Below are positions 1-11,400 of a DNA stretch of 64,000 nt, piece after piece. The position numbers were made by a program, and so were the translations under genes. This DNA is from Pseudomonas fluorescens. Lineage in GTDB: Bacteria; Pseudomonadota; Gammaproteobacteria; Pseudomonadales; Pseudomonadaceae. The stretch covers positions 744,001 through 808,000 of the forward strand of contig NZ_CP015225.1 in assembly GCF_001623525.1 (NCBI RefSeq), in the 5' to 3' direction. The notes below the pieces were generated by a model. It worked only from the letters and a program-made list of their open reading frames with translations, searched no databases and was not told the DNA's origin. Numbering within the stretch: the stretch's first letter is position 1; the number at the start of each line of letters is the position of its first letter.

Positions 1-1
1 T

Positions 2-562
2 TTCATTCGTGCCTGGGGCTGGTTGTGTTTTGGCGTGCTGGCCGGTGGCTTCTGGAGTTGGCGTATGTACTTGCGCAAACCGGCGGCGCGGTTGAGTTGG
101 CACGCGCGGGTGTTGCGCCTGCCGCTGATCGGGCGTTTTGTACTGGGCCTCAACACCGCGCGGTTTGCCTCGACCCTGGCAATTCTCGGCGGAGCCGGGG
201 TGCCGTTGCTGCGAGCCCTCGAGGCCGCACGCCAGACGCTGTCCAACGACCGTCTGAGCCAGAGCGTCAGCGAGGCCACGGCCAAGGTTCGCGAAGGCGT
301 CAACCTGGCGGCGGCGCTGCGGGTGGAAAAAGTCTTCCCGCCGGTGCTGATCCACCTGATCGCCAGCGGCGAGAAAACCGGCTGCCTGCCACCGATGCTC
401 GAACGCGCCGCACAAACCCTGTCCCGCGACATCGAACGCCGGGCCATGGGCATGACCGCGCTGCTGGAGCCGCTGATGATCGTGGTCATGGGCGGGGTGG
501 TGCTGGTGATCGTCATGGCGGTGTTGCTGCCGATTATCGAGATCAATCAGTTGGTTCAGTAA
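2..562 (+). CDS. hxcS: Type II secretion inner-membrane protein (GspF/HxcS), 3' part only
   Basis: This is the C-terminal part (about 186 residues) of a GspF-family type II secretion platform protein; the 5' end lies left of the window. The visible part has the second GspF helical domain (RFASTLAILGGAGVPLLRAL, then the conserved SGEKTGCLPPML segment) and ends in a long hydrophobic helix (LMIVVMGGVVLVIVMAVLL), as in GspF proteins that anchor the secretion ATPase and pseudopilus machinery in the inner membrane. In P. aeruginosa hxcS is followed directly by the DING/alkaline phosphatase gene lapA. The same order here (next gene is a DING protein) is why I call it Hxc rather than Xcp; that part is inference from synteny. 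Confidence 0.85.
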   Translation, partial: FIRAWGWLCFGVLAGGFWSWRMYLRKPAARLSWHARVLRLPLIGRFVLGLNTARFASTLAILGGAGVPLLRALEAARQTLSNDRLSQSVSEATAKVREGVNLAAALRVEKVFPPVLIHLIASGEKTGCLPPMLERAAQTLSRDIERRAMGMTALLEPLMIVVMGGVVLVIVMAVLLPIIEINQLVQ

Positions 563-591
563 GCACACGCAACCCGTGGCGAACATTGATC

Positions 592-727
592 TTGTGGCGA
601 GGGGATTTATCCCCGCTGGGCTGCGCAGCAGCCCCAAGACAACCTACTCAATTTGTCTGACACATCGAGACGACAGCAGGAGGGGGCTGCTGCGCAGCCC
701 AACGGGGATAAATCCCCTCGCCACAAA
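592..727. repeat. REP-type inverted pair, family A, GGGGAT hairpin variant
   Basis: Two inverted arms begin and end with GTGGCGAGGGG / CCCCTCGCCAC. Each arm holds an inner hairpin GGGGAT-TT-ATCCCC followed by a second hairpin GGGCTGC..GCAGCCC, with about 40 bp between the arms. It lies just after the hxcS stop codon and is one of about ten family A elements in the window. Confidence 0.9.
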
Positions 728-1094
728 AGCGGCGACCGGTCAGAAATTTTTTCGGCACTGCGGACATCTCCCGAGCCTTGACCGCACCAAACTCGGGTTC
801 CTCGTTCTGTCATGTTTACTTGCCCGGCAACTACCCACCGTCATCTCCATCGCGCCCCCACATCGGACAACCGCAAAACTTGCTTGAAACCCCAATCCAG
901 AGCCCTCGAACACCCGAGGAAAAAACTCGAAAAACAGCCCCCAGCTCCCGAGGTTTTTTCCTTTATCTGTCACCGGAAACTGCGAATTTCTAACCCATGG
1001 CCTCACCCCATCGCCACCGGCACAGGACCGAGCGCCATGACGGCAAGCACGCGTCACCCAACCTTCGTACGAACACGATGAAAGGAGATTCTTC
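728..1094. other. Intergenic region upstream of the DING gene, no gene seen
   Basis: About 370 bp without a credible ORF on either strand. It carries a perfect CTGTCAT Pho-box half-site at 807-813, but no good partner 11 bp away, and a CTGTCAC at 967-973. A 9-bp inverted pair GGAAAAAAC/GTTTTTTCC spans about 918-961. A ribosome-binding site AAAGGAG precedes the DING start codon. I would expect the phosphate-responsive promoter here, but the sequence alone does not fix it. Confidence 0.5.
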
Positions 1095-2279
1095 ATGTTT
1101 AAGCGCAACGTTCTCGCGGTATCCCTGACCCTCGCCGGCCTCTGCGCCGCTCAGGCCGCCATGGCTGATGTCAACGGCGGTGGTGCTACCTTGCCTCAGC
1201 CGCTCTATCAGACTTCCGGCGTACTGACTGCCGGTTTTGCCCCTTACATCGGCGTGGGCAGCGGTGCTGGCAAGGCTGCTTTCCTGACCAACGACTACAC
1301 CAAGTTCGTGCCTGGCGACACCAGCGGCAAGAAAGTCCACTGGGCTGGTAGCGACTCCAAGCTCAGCGCCACTGAACTGAGCACCTACGTCAGTGCCCAC
1401 GGTGCCGCCTGGGGTCCATTGATCCAGGTGCCTTCGGTCGCCACTTCGGTTGCCATTCCGTTCAACAAGACTGGCACCGCCAACGTCGACCTGAGCGTCA
1501 ACCAACTGTGCGGCGTGTTCTCCGGCCGTCTGACCGACTGGAGCCAGATCACTGGTTCGGGCCGTACTGGCGCAATCACCGTGGTTTACCGTTCAGAAAG
1601 CAGCGGCACCACCGAGCTGTTCACCCGCTTCCTGAATGCCAAGTGCGCTGAAACCGGCACCTTCAGTGTCACCACCACCTTCGCCTCCAGCTACAGCGGT
1701 GGCCTGCCAGCTGGTGCCGTTTCCGCCTCCGGCAGTGCTAACGTGATGACTGCACTGAACGCTGCGCAGGGTCGTATCACCTATATGAGCCCGGATTACG
1801 CCGCTACTACCCTGGCCGGTCTGGACGACGCCACCAAGGTCGCTCGTGTTGGCGGTCTTTCCCCTGCACCAGCCAACGTGTCGGCAGCTATCAATGCCGT
1901 TACGGTTCCTGCTGTTGCCGACCGGTCAAAACCAAACGCCTGGGTGCCTATTTTCACTTCCCAAAAAGTGATCGATGAAACCATTCCGGCTGATCCTAGC
2001 TTGCGCCTCTACCCAACCACCGGCTACCCAATCCTGGGTTTCACCAACGTGATCTTCAGCCAGTGCTACGCCGATGCGACCCAGACCACTCAGGTTCGCA
2101 ACTTCTTCAGCCGTCACTACGGTTCGTTGACCAACAACGACTCGGCCATCACCGCCAACCGTTTCGTGCCACTGCCTTCGGCTTGGAAAACTGCCATTCG
2201 TGATTCCTTCGTCACGGCTTCCAATGGTCTGAGCATCGGCAACACCAGTGTCTGCAACGCCATCGGTCGTCCGTTGTAA
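1095..2279 (+). CDS. Secreted DING / PstS-like phosphate-binding protein (LapA-type alkaline phosphatase relative)
   Basis: A 394-residue exported protein. The signal peptide is residues 1-24 (cleavage after AMA), and the mature chain begins DVNGGGATLPQ, one change from the DINGGG signature of DING proteins. A PstS-like phosphate loop (SSGTTELF) is present, so the fold is a periplasmic-binding-protein type that binds phosphate. DING relatives in P. aeruginosa (LapA/LapB) are secreted by the Hxc type II system under phosphate limitation and have phosphatase activity. Position directly after hxcS supports the same role here. RBS AAAGGAG sits 7 nt before ATG, and a strong terminator follows. Whether it is an enzyme or only a phosphate binder cannot be told from sequence. 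Confidence 0.85.
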   Translation: MFKRNVLAVSLTLAGLCAAQAAMADVNGGGATLPQPLYQTSGVLTAGFAPYIGVGSGAGKAAFLTNDYTKFVPGDTSGKKVHWAGSDSKLSATELSTYVSAHGAAWGPLIQVPSVATSVAIPFNKTGTANVDLSVNQLCGVFSGRLTDWSQITGSGRTGAITVVYRSESSGTTELFTRFLNAKCAETGTFSVTTTFASSYSGGLPAGAVSASGSANVMTALNAAQGRITYMSPDYAATTLAGLDDATKVARVGGLSPAPANVSAAINAVTVPAVADRSKPNAWVPIFTSQKVIDETIPADPSLRLYPTTGYPILGFTNVIFSQCYADATQTTQVRNFFSRHYGSLTNNDSAITANRFVPLPSAWKTAIRDSFVTASNGLSIGNTSVCNAIGRPL

Positions 2280-2308
2280 GCCCAGGCTTGAACGACCTGC
2301 AACACCCG

Positions 2309-2341
2309 GTCAGCAACGGTGAAAGCCGTTGCTGACTTTTT
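2309..2341 (+). terminator. Rho-independent terminator of the DING gene
   Basis: Perfect 11-bp stem GTCAGCAACGG / CCGTTGCTGAC with a 6-nt loop, followed by five T. It lies 30 bp after the DING stop codon and separates that gene from pdtA. Confidence 0.9.
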
Positions 2342-2367
2342 GCGTCATGCCCGCGCCAACACAGCCA

Positions 2368-2386
2368 CATGAAATTTTCATGACAT
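2368..2386 (-). promoter_or_regulatory. Possible Pho box upstream of pdtA (reverse orientation)
   Basis: Read on the minus strand, ATGTCAT-GAAA-ATTTCAT gives two half-sites exactly 11 bp apart that match CTGTCAT at 6/7 and 5/7 positions. It lies about 110 bp upstream of pdtA. Orientation is opposite to the gene, and a plus-strand match is weak, so PhoB activation of pdtA through it is only a suggestion based on known phosphate control of pdtA in P. aeruginosa. Confidence 0.4.
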
Positions 2387-2493
2387 CCGTTCGGTCCCGA
2401 GCGGCTGTAACCGCCTATCCCCTATAACCAACGCTGGCAGCTTGATAGCACTGCGTTGCGCCCCCTTAGAGCGAACCCGAAAGGATGAGTAGG

Positions 2494-5400
2494 ATGCTGC
2501 GCTGCAAACCCCAGACGAACCTGAATGCTCCACGTCGCGATGGCGAGTTGTCGATGTTGCGGCTCAAGCCGCTGGCCCAGGCCATTGCCCTGCTGATGGT
2601 GGCTGGCAATGCCCAGGCGGCGACCGCGTTCAGTTCGGCCTGGTTTGCCGCCAAGGGTGCGTCCCAGGCTGGTGGTACGGGGCGGCCCACGACGGCGCAG
2701 CCGGGCATGCCACCACCCCTGGCGCAGCAGCAACGGGCCAATGCGCAGTTGCAGCGGTCGCTGACCAACCTCAACAACACCGTGGCCGCCATCGCAGCCC
2801 AGCAGGCGGCGCAAGCGGCAGGAAGGCAGGCCGCGTTCGGGCAAATCCAGACCGTGCCCGACGGCTTGGGCGAGGGCGGGCTCAAGGTCGATAACAGCCT
2901 GACCCAGGGCTGGCTCAACGCCAAGGGACCGCAGCAGACCCAGGCCGGCGGCAAGACCACGGTGAAGATCGAGCAGACCGCCGACAAGGCGATTCTCAAC
3001 TGGGAAACCTTCAACGTCGGGCGCAACACCACCGTGGATTTCCAGCAGCAGTCGGACTGGGCCGTGCTCAACCGGGTCAACGATCCGCAGGCGCGACCGA
3101 GCCAGATCCAGGGCCAGATCAAGGGCAACGGCACGGTGATGCTGGTGAACCGCAATGGCATCATTTTCAGCGGCAGCAGCCAGGTCAACGTGCGCAACCT
3201 GGCGGCGGTGGCGGCCAACATCAGCGATGAGCAATTCAGCAAGCGCGGCTTGTACGTCGATGCCACTGGCACCCAGCCGACCTTCACCGACGCGGCGGGC
3301 AAGGTCGAAGTGCAGCAGGGCGCACTGATCGAAACCCATCGTGCCGCCACCTCCACGGCGGGGGGCGGCTATGCCTTGCTGCTGGGTAGCGAAGTGGAGA
3401 ACGCCGGCTCCATCATCACCGCCAAGGGCCAGACCACCCTGGCGGCAGGCGACAGCTTCTACATCCGGCGCGGCCAGGGCACCAGCGGCAACCTGCGTTC
3501 CACCACCCGTGGCAACGAGGTCGCGACATCCCTCAAACCGGGCAGCAGCGCCGGCACGGTGATCAACAGCGGCCTGATCCAGGCCAGCACCGGCGACATC
3601 ACCTTCACCGGACACCGGGTCGAGCAGAACGGCGTGGCCGTCGCCACCAGTTCAGTGGACACCCGCGGCACCGTGCACCTGCTCAACGCCTTCAGCGACA
3701 GCACTGGCAGCGTGACCCTGGGGCTGGGCAGCGCCACGGCGGTGTTGCTCGACGCCGCCGGCGGCAGTGCCCTGGACAGTCAGCGCAATGCCGGACCGGC
3801 CGGCCTGGATGGCACGCCGAACAACCTGATCACCGGCCAGTTCAACAACCTCAGCAGCGTGGTCGACCGCACCGATCAGTCGCGGGTCGAGATCGTCAGT
3901 GGCGGTAGCGTTGACTTCCAGAACGGCTCCATCACCCTGGCCACCGGCGGCCAGGTCGCGGTCAGCGCCGCCGGGCGCAGCCTGGTGCGCGATGGCGCGG
4001 TGATCGACGTATCCGGCGCCATTGGCGTCAAGGTGGCGATGGAGTCCAACTCCATCAAGGTCAACGTGCAGGGCAATGAACAGCGCGACGCACCGGTCAA
4101 CCGCGAGGACGGCAAGCTGACCAACAACGATGTTTGGGTGGATGTGCGTGACTTGATCTACGTGCCGGCAGGCACCAATGGCTACGCCACCGACCGTTGG
4201 TACACGGCGGGTGGGCTGCTGGAAGTCGGCGGCTACATGGGCACGCGGAGCCACAGCATGGGTGAATGGGCCGCCCAGGGTGGCACGCTGACGTTCACCG
4301 GCAGCGACGTCGTGACTCAGCAGGCGGCGCAGTTGAACCTGTCCGGTGGCACCCTGGATGTGCAGAGCGGCTACCTGCGTCAGACCTGGCTCAAAGGCCC
4401 CAATGGGCGTTTGTATGAATTGTCCAAGGCGCCGGGGGACATTCTCTATACCGGCATCTACAAAGGCTACGAAGATCACAGCCAACGCTGGGGCCAGACC
4501 GATTACTACTACAACCCGTTGATCGCCCCTCGCGAGCATTTTGAGGCGGGCTACACCGTCGGCCGTGACGCCGGCAAGCTGGTGGTGTCGACCCGCAACG
4601 CGGTGCTGGAAGGCCAGATTGTCGGTGAGGTCTACCAGGGCGAACGCCAGACCCAGGCACCCAATCTCAACCTCGACGGCTACCAGCAATCGCAAAACGC
4701 CGTGGCCCGACGGGCGCAGTTGTGGGTGGGCAGCTACACGCCGATCTACGACAAGACCAGCGGCATGATCAACAGTGGCCTGAACCCCACCTTCGATCAG
4801 GTCACCGTCGGCAAGGTGGCCGACAAGATTGCCGCGGGCCTGGACCTGACCTCGGTGGTCGACACCGATCGGCAAGGCAAGCTGGTGCTGGATAACGAAC
4901 TGCTCAATGGCTTCCAGCTCGGCGCGGTCAAGGTGGCGGCGGCTGAAGGCATCCAGGTCGACGGTGCACTCAAGGTCGCCGACGGCGGCGACATCACGCT
5001 TTATGCCCCGCAGGTCGAGGTGAACGCCGACCTGACTGCCCGCAGCGGTCGTATTGCCTTGGGCAACGTGCTCAAACAGGTCAGGACCGATAACTTCCAG
5101 ATTGGAGACGTCACGCTTTCACCCGCCACGGGACAGCGGGCAGTGGTCACATTGGGAGAAGGCGCCAAGCTGAACGCCGCCGGACGGTGGAGCAATCTGC
5201 TGCTCGACGGCAACGACCGCCAAGGCCTGCCGTTCATCAACGGCGGCACCGTGTCCGTGCGCAGCGACAATATCGATGTGCGCCAGGGCAGCCTGATCAA
5301 CGTCAACTCCGGTGCCGCGGTCATGGCCGATGGCAAGACCCGCGGCGGTAAGGGCGGGGACCTGACGCTGACGGCGGTTACCAGTACGTCGTCAGACAGC

Positions 5401-8400
5401 GGCGACTTGAGCCTCGGTGGTGAATTGCGCGGCACCGGAGTGAGCGCTGGCGGGACCTTGAAGCTGGCGGCCAATAAAGTGCTGATCGGCAACAGCGGCT
5501 CGCTGCTTGAACCGGGTACCTTGCAACTGGGCGGCGACTTCTTTGACAAAGGCTTCTCGGCCTATGACATCACCGGCAACGAAGGCCTGACGGTGGCCGA
5601 AGGTACTAAGGTCGATGTGACGATGCCGGTGTACCGTTTTGGCGAGCAGGCGTTGAGCACCGGCAGCGGCGCAGAACCGGTGGATGCGTTGCAGCGCTGG
5701 ACACCGGAGCTGTATCAGGAAGATGCGATCAAAGGCGTTCTCACCCAGCGTCGCGGCGCGAGTTTGAGCCTCACCGCCGGTACCGCGAACTCCAGCGCCG
5801 CCGACATGGCCAGCACGGTATTGAACCTGGGCAAGGGCAGTGTCATCAGCGTCGATCCGGGGCAGGGCATCGATGTGCGCAGCATCGGCCAACTGACCGC
5901 CAACGGCACCCTCAATGCTTGGGGTGGGCGGGTCAGCCTCACCGGGTTGAGCGTCACTGATGCGGGCGAAGGGGTCAATGCCCAGGGCCACGGTCGTTCC
6001 ATTTGGCTCGGTGAACAGGCGCTGATCGACGTCTCCAGTCGTGCCGTGACCGCCCGGGACATGCGCGGCCAGACCTACGGCCTGGTGCGCGATGGCGGCC
6101 AGATTGTCATCGGCGGCCAGATCGATGCCGCGAAAGGATCGGCTTCAGCGTCCGAATTGTTCGTGGTGGTGCGCGACGGTGCGCGTCTGCAAGCGGATGG
6201 CAGCCAGGCCGTGCTGGATATTCCCGGCCAGGGACGTACGTCGGTGGCGAGCAATGGCGGCAGTATTTCCCTGGCGTCGGCCAATGGTTTGTACCTGGAT
6301 GGCGAATTCAGCGCTCGTTCGGGTGGCACAGGGGCGGCAGGCGGCAGTTTGTCAGTAGCCTTGGAAACGCCGTATTACCGCAACGATGCAGTCAGTGACC
6401 GGGTCTTGCAGGTGCGTGAGCTGGTGCTGGGGCAAAACGCCCAGGCGACCCTGCTGGGCGACACGGCCGAGACTTCGGCGGATTCACTTGTCTACGGTCA
6501 CGGTCGGTTGGGCGTGGACCAGGTCCAGTCGGGCGGCTTCGACAGCCTTGCCTTGTTGAGCAACGGCCTGTTGAGCGTCGATGGCGACGTGTCACTGTCT
6601 CTCGGCCAAAGCCTGAGTCTGTATGCCCGCAGCTTTGGGCCGAGCGCAAACGCGCCGGCCAATACCCGGGTTCAACTCAATGCCTCCCATGTGCTGCTGT
6701 CCGGGCCGGCGGCCGGTCGACCGAATATGGACGGGTATACCCGGCCAGTAGTCGAGGGCGGCGGTGTGTCGCTGTTGGCAAACAAGGCAATGTTTTCCGT
6801 TAACGCAGATCTGCTGGATGTACAGGGCAGTGTGATATTTAGCGGCAAAGGCACGCTGAGGCAGGCCGACGGCAGTACCGTAGAACTGGAACACGCCGGT
6901 TTCGACCGGGTCCAGCTACGCAGTCGGAGTGATTTACGATTCCTTGCCGGGTTTTCTGGCGAATATTTGCCTGCTGGCATCACTACCCAATTGCTGACCC
7001 CTTCGGACATGATCTTGCAAGCGGCGCAGCTGTATCCCGCGACGGGGGTTGGGGCTCGGGTGTTGGCAGGATATGGCCGGGGCAATGAACCCGGTAACGG
7101 CATGATTCTCTATGACCCGGCGCGTAGCCTGGTTATCGGACGCACCACCCAGGTAGTACCTCAAGTGCCTTATTCGGTATTCGGTCGCTTGCAGCTCGGT
7201 AGCGCGAAGATCGAACAAGGTGGTGTTGTCCGTGCACCTTTGGGGTTGCTTGAAATCGGTACAAACGACAGCTTGGCGGGCGTCTCGGCTCGAGTAGATT
7301 TGTTGCCGGGCAGCCTGACCTCGGTCAGCGGCCTGGGGTTGGTGCTGCCTTATGGTGGCACTGTCGATGGCCAGAGTTATCAGTACGCTGGAAAGAAGGT
7401 TGTGTTGCTAGGGCAAGGAGCGGCTTCCGGAAATGGTGACCTGAATATCGGCGTGATTCTCGGCGGTAAGTCGGTGGCGGCCCAGGAAGGCTCGGTGCTC
7501 GATCTCTCTGGTGGCGGTGAACTGCTTGGCGCCGGTTTTATCTCTGGCCGTGGCGGTTCCACCGATGCTCGCTTCAACCCGCTGGTACAAATCGGCGCGA
7601 ACGGCGGTTTTACCTTGCCGGGCCTATCCAGCAACCCGGTCTATGCCATCGTGCCGGGCAACCAGAGCCAATATGCACCAGTCGCCCCCGAAGGCGGCGC
7701 AGTGGACCCCAGGGTAGGCCAGCAAATTACCATTGGTGCTGGCGTTCCGGGATTGGCCGCGGGTACCTATACCTTGATGCCCTCCACCTACGCCTTGTTG
7801 CCGGGAGCGTTCCGGGTCGAAGTCAATGGCCTGGCGGGGCAGGGGGTGACAACGGCTGCGCAACAGATGCGCAACGGCTCCTGGACCACCGCTGGGGTAC
7901 TGTCTGTGGCTAATACCGGGCAGCGCAACAGTTTGTCCAGTCAGGTCATTCTGACGTCGGGAGATGTGCTTCGCCGCTACTCGCAATACAACGAAACCAG
8001 CTACGCCCAGTTTGCCGTGGCCGACGCCGGACGCCTGGGTGTCCCCAGGGCTTTATTGCCAGTGGATGCCAAGACTTTGAAGCTGAACCTGGCCAGGGGC
8101 GCTGGGGATCAGGCGTTCTCCTTCAAGGGTATTGGCAAGTTCGCGCCTCAGACGGGTGGATACGGCGGTACCGTTGCAGTGGTGGGGGGCACCGGTAGCG
8201 CACTGGAGATAGTTGCCGACGGGCGCGGGGCCACGGCCGGTTTCGAAGGTGTGACCCTCAATGCCGCAAGCCTCAATGCATTGAACGCCTCGCGCCAAGT
8301 GATCGGCGGCCAGTTTTCAATTCTTTATGGCCAAGGGGGTAACTACGTCACGCCACAAAGGGTCTCCCGCAGTGTGACTTTGCGTGAAGGCGCGACTCTG

Positions 8401-11400
8401 GCGGCACCGGAGGTTTTCCTGCTGACCGACGGGGGCGAGCTGTTGGTGGAACAAGGCGCCGCCATCAACACCCTCGGGCAAGGCAAGGCAGCGTACGATG
8501 CCCGTGATGGCTTTATCTATAACCTCAATGTGAGGAACCAGAATTACAATTTGCTGGCGGCTTCCAACGGCTTGCTCAACGTGCTGGCTCCGCAATCGGG
8601 CGCCACGGGTTCGGTCAGTATCGGCGGTTGCAGCCTGACACCGTGCACAGGCGTGACGAAGATTCACTCTGAAGGCAGTATCGTCGCCGCCTCGGGCAGC
8701 AGCCTGGAACTGGACGACCAAGTGCGCTATGGCACCCGTCACCTGACGCTGGCCCTGAGCAACATCAACGTTGGCACCGCCCAGGCCCTGAGCGCTGCGG
8801 CAACGCACCAGGTCTTGCCGGCGGGGCTGACCCTGAGCCAGACCGTGCTCGATCGCCTGTTGCGCGGGGACACCGAGTACGGTGCTCCGGCCCTGGAAAC
8901 CCTCGAACTGTCGGCCAGTCAGGCGCTGAATTTTTACGGTACCGTCAGTCTCGACACCTATGACCCGACAACAGGCAAGTCGCGCCTGAATAATCTGATG
9001 CTCAGCACCCCTGCCATCTATGGTGCCGGTAGCGCCAACGATGTGGCGACCATTCGCACCACCAACCTGATCTGGAACGGCGCTGTCGGCGCGCCGGGTC
9101 CGGTGATTGCCGGTGGGGCCGGTACCGGTGCCGGTCGCCTGGACATCCAGGCCCAGCGCATCGAATTCGGCTACGGTGACTTCGCCCAGCCCAGCTCGGT
9201 CACCACCCTGGACCGCCTGGCCCTGGGATTCGCCAACGTCAACCTCAGCGCCAGCGAACGCCTGACCGCCAATCACAAGGGCAGCCTGGCGGTGTATCAA
9301 AGCCAGGGCGCCTATGACGCAAAAACAGGCTACGTCTACAGCGGCGGCAACCTGAATATCCTCACGCCGTTGCTCACTGGTGAAGCCGGATCGGTCAACC
9401 GCATTACTGCAGGCGGCGTGGTCAATGTAACGGGCACAACCGCTAAGCCTGGCGCTGTCTCCGGGCTAGGGGGCGAGCTGTCCCTCAAGGGCGCGAGCCT
9501 CAACCTCGCCAGCGCAGTGGTGCTGCCCAGCGGCAAGCTCACCCTCAGCGCGACGGATGACCTGACCCTGACGGATGCGGCGCAGATCGACCTGGCTGGG
9601 CGCGCAGTCACCTTCAACGATGTGACGCGTTACAGCGCCGGTGGTGAGGTGATCCTGCAAAGCCGCAACGGCAACATCCGCCAGGCGGATGGTTCAAGCA
9701 TCGACCTCTCGGCCCGTAACAACCAGGCTGGCCGGCTCAGTGCCGTGGCCCTGGACGAGGCCGCCGGGATCGTTGATTTGCAGGGTCGGATTCTCGGCAG
9801 CAGCACGGGCGAATATGACGCCGGCGGCACCGCCATGCCGTACCTGGCCGGCGGTGTGGAAGTCCAGGCCCAGCGCCTGGGCGGCAACGGCAGCCTCAGC
9901 GAGCAGTTCGCGGCCTTGAACCAACGATTGGATGACGGACAGGTGTTCGGTTCCCGTGGCTTCCAGCTCAAACAGGGCGACCTGGTGATCGGCAACGAAC
10001 TCAAGGCCTCGACCATCAGTGTGTCGGTCGACAACGGAAACCTGTTGGTCAACGGCAAGGTAGACGCCAGCGGCGAACGGGTCGGCAGCATCCGGCTCGC
10101 CGCCGGGCGCTCTCTGACCCTGGGCAGCAACGCGGTGCTCGACGCCCACGGCAATCGCCTGCGGGTGGACAGCTACGGCAAGATCATCGACTCACCGAAC
10201 CGCGCCATGGTCGACCTGACCTCCCGGGGCGGCGTGCTGACATTGGCCGACGGCGCGCGCATCGATCTGCGCCATGGCACCGCGGCGCCTGCGGGGCAGC
10301 ATGATGGTCGCGCTCGCGGCACCCTGGAGCTCAATGCCCGGCGCGCCGGCCCGGATGCCACCCAAGGTGACATCGCCATCGACGCCAGCGGCAACCTGGA
10401 TATCCAGGGCGCGCGGTCCATCGCCGTCAATGGTATGTGGCAGTACAACGATGCAGCTTTTGGCAGCGATCCGGCGGCCAGTGGCCGTCCTTATCAGGTC
10501 ATCGACCAGGCCTACCTGGATGGCAAGCATCAGGATAGCCTCGCCTTCATCAACGCGGCGCTGGCCAACAGCGATTTGATGCAACGTAGACTCGCCGGCC
10601 TGAACAACGCCCGTTACGCCGATACGTTCCACCTGCGGCCCGGCGTCGAGATCGTCAGTGCGACGGCCGACGGTGACCTGGTGGTGCAGGGCGACCTGGA
10701 CCTGTCCGGTTATCGCTACGCCAGTGTCAACCCGCACACTCGGCAAACCGCCGTGTACGGCTCCGGTGAGGCCGGCGCGCTGACCCTGCGCGCCGGGGGC
10801 GACCTGAGCATCTACGGCAGCATCAACGACGGATTCGCTCCGCCGCCCGCCACTCAGGATGACAAAGGCTGGGTGTTGCTGCCCGGCATCGATTTCACCG
10901 GTGGCGACATCGTCGTCCCCGGTGCCGGCGTGACCCTGGCCGACGGTACGGCGTTCCCTGCGGGAACCACGCTCAACTACGACTTACCCATCAAAAACGT
11001 GACCCTGGCGGCCGGCACCCGGTTGCCAGTGGCGGCGATCCTGGAACAACCCTTGGAACTGCCGGCCGGCACGGTATTGGCGGCTGCGGTGCACGACGCC
11101 TCCGGCAACCTGCTGTTTGCCGCCGGCACTTTGCTGAGCCGGGCCCAGACCCTCGAAGCCGGCTCGCAGTTGGGCGCTGGCAGCGTGTTGAGCGGCGCCA
11201 CCGCTTTGCTCGGTTTCACCTGGCCCAAGGGCGTGGCGCTGCCCAACGTGGCCGACGCGGGCAATGTCCAGAGCAATATTCTCAAGCTGGACGGCAGCCT
11301 GGCGCTGAACCGTGGTTCGCTGATCCCCTCGGGCACCGATGTGAAGTTGCCGGATGGCGTCGAGTCGATCCAGCTACGTCCGGAAATCGCCGGCAGCGAT

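Noticed and set aside
960..990. CTGTCACCGGAAACTGCGAA upstream of the DING gene as a Pho box
   Set aside because: Only the first half fits; the second half is out of the 11-bp register and poorly matched.
2422..3615. Long minus-strand open frame of 397 codons opposite pdtA
   Set aside because: It mirrors the GC-rich third positions of pdtA, shows no domain, has no RBS, and several more such frames lie opposite the same gene.
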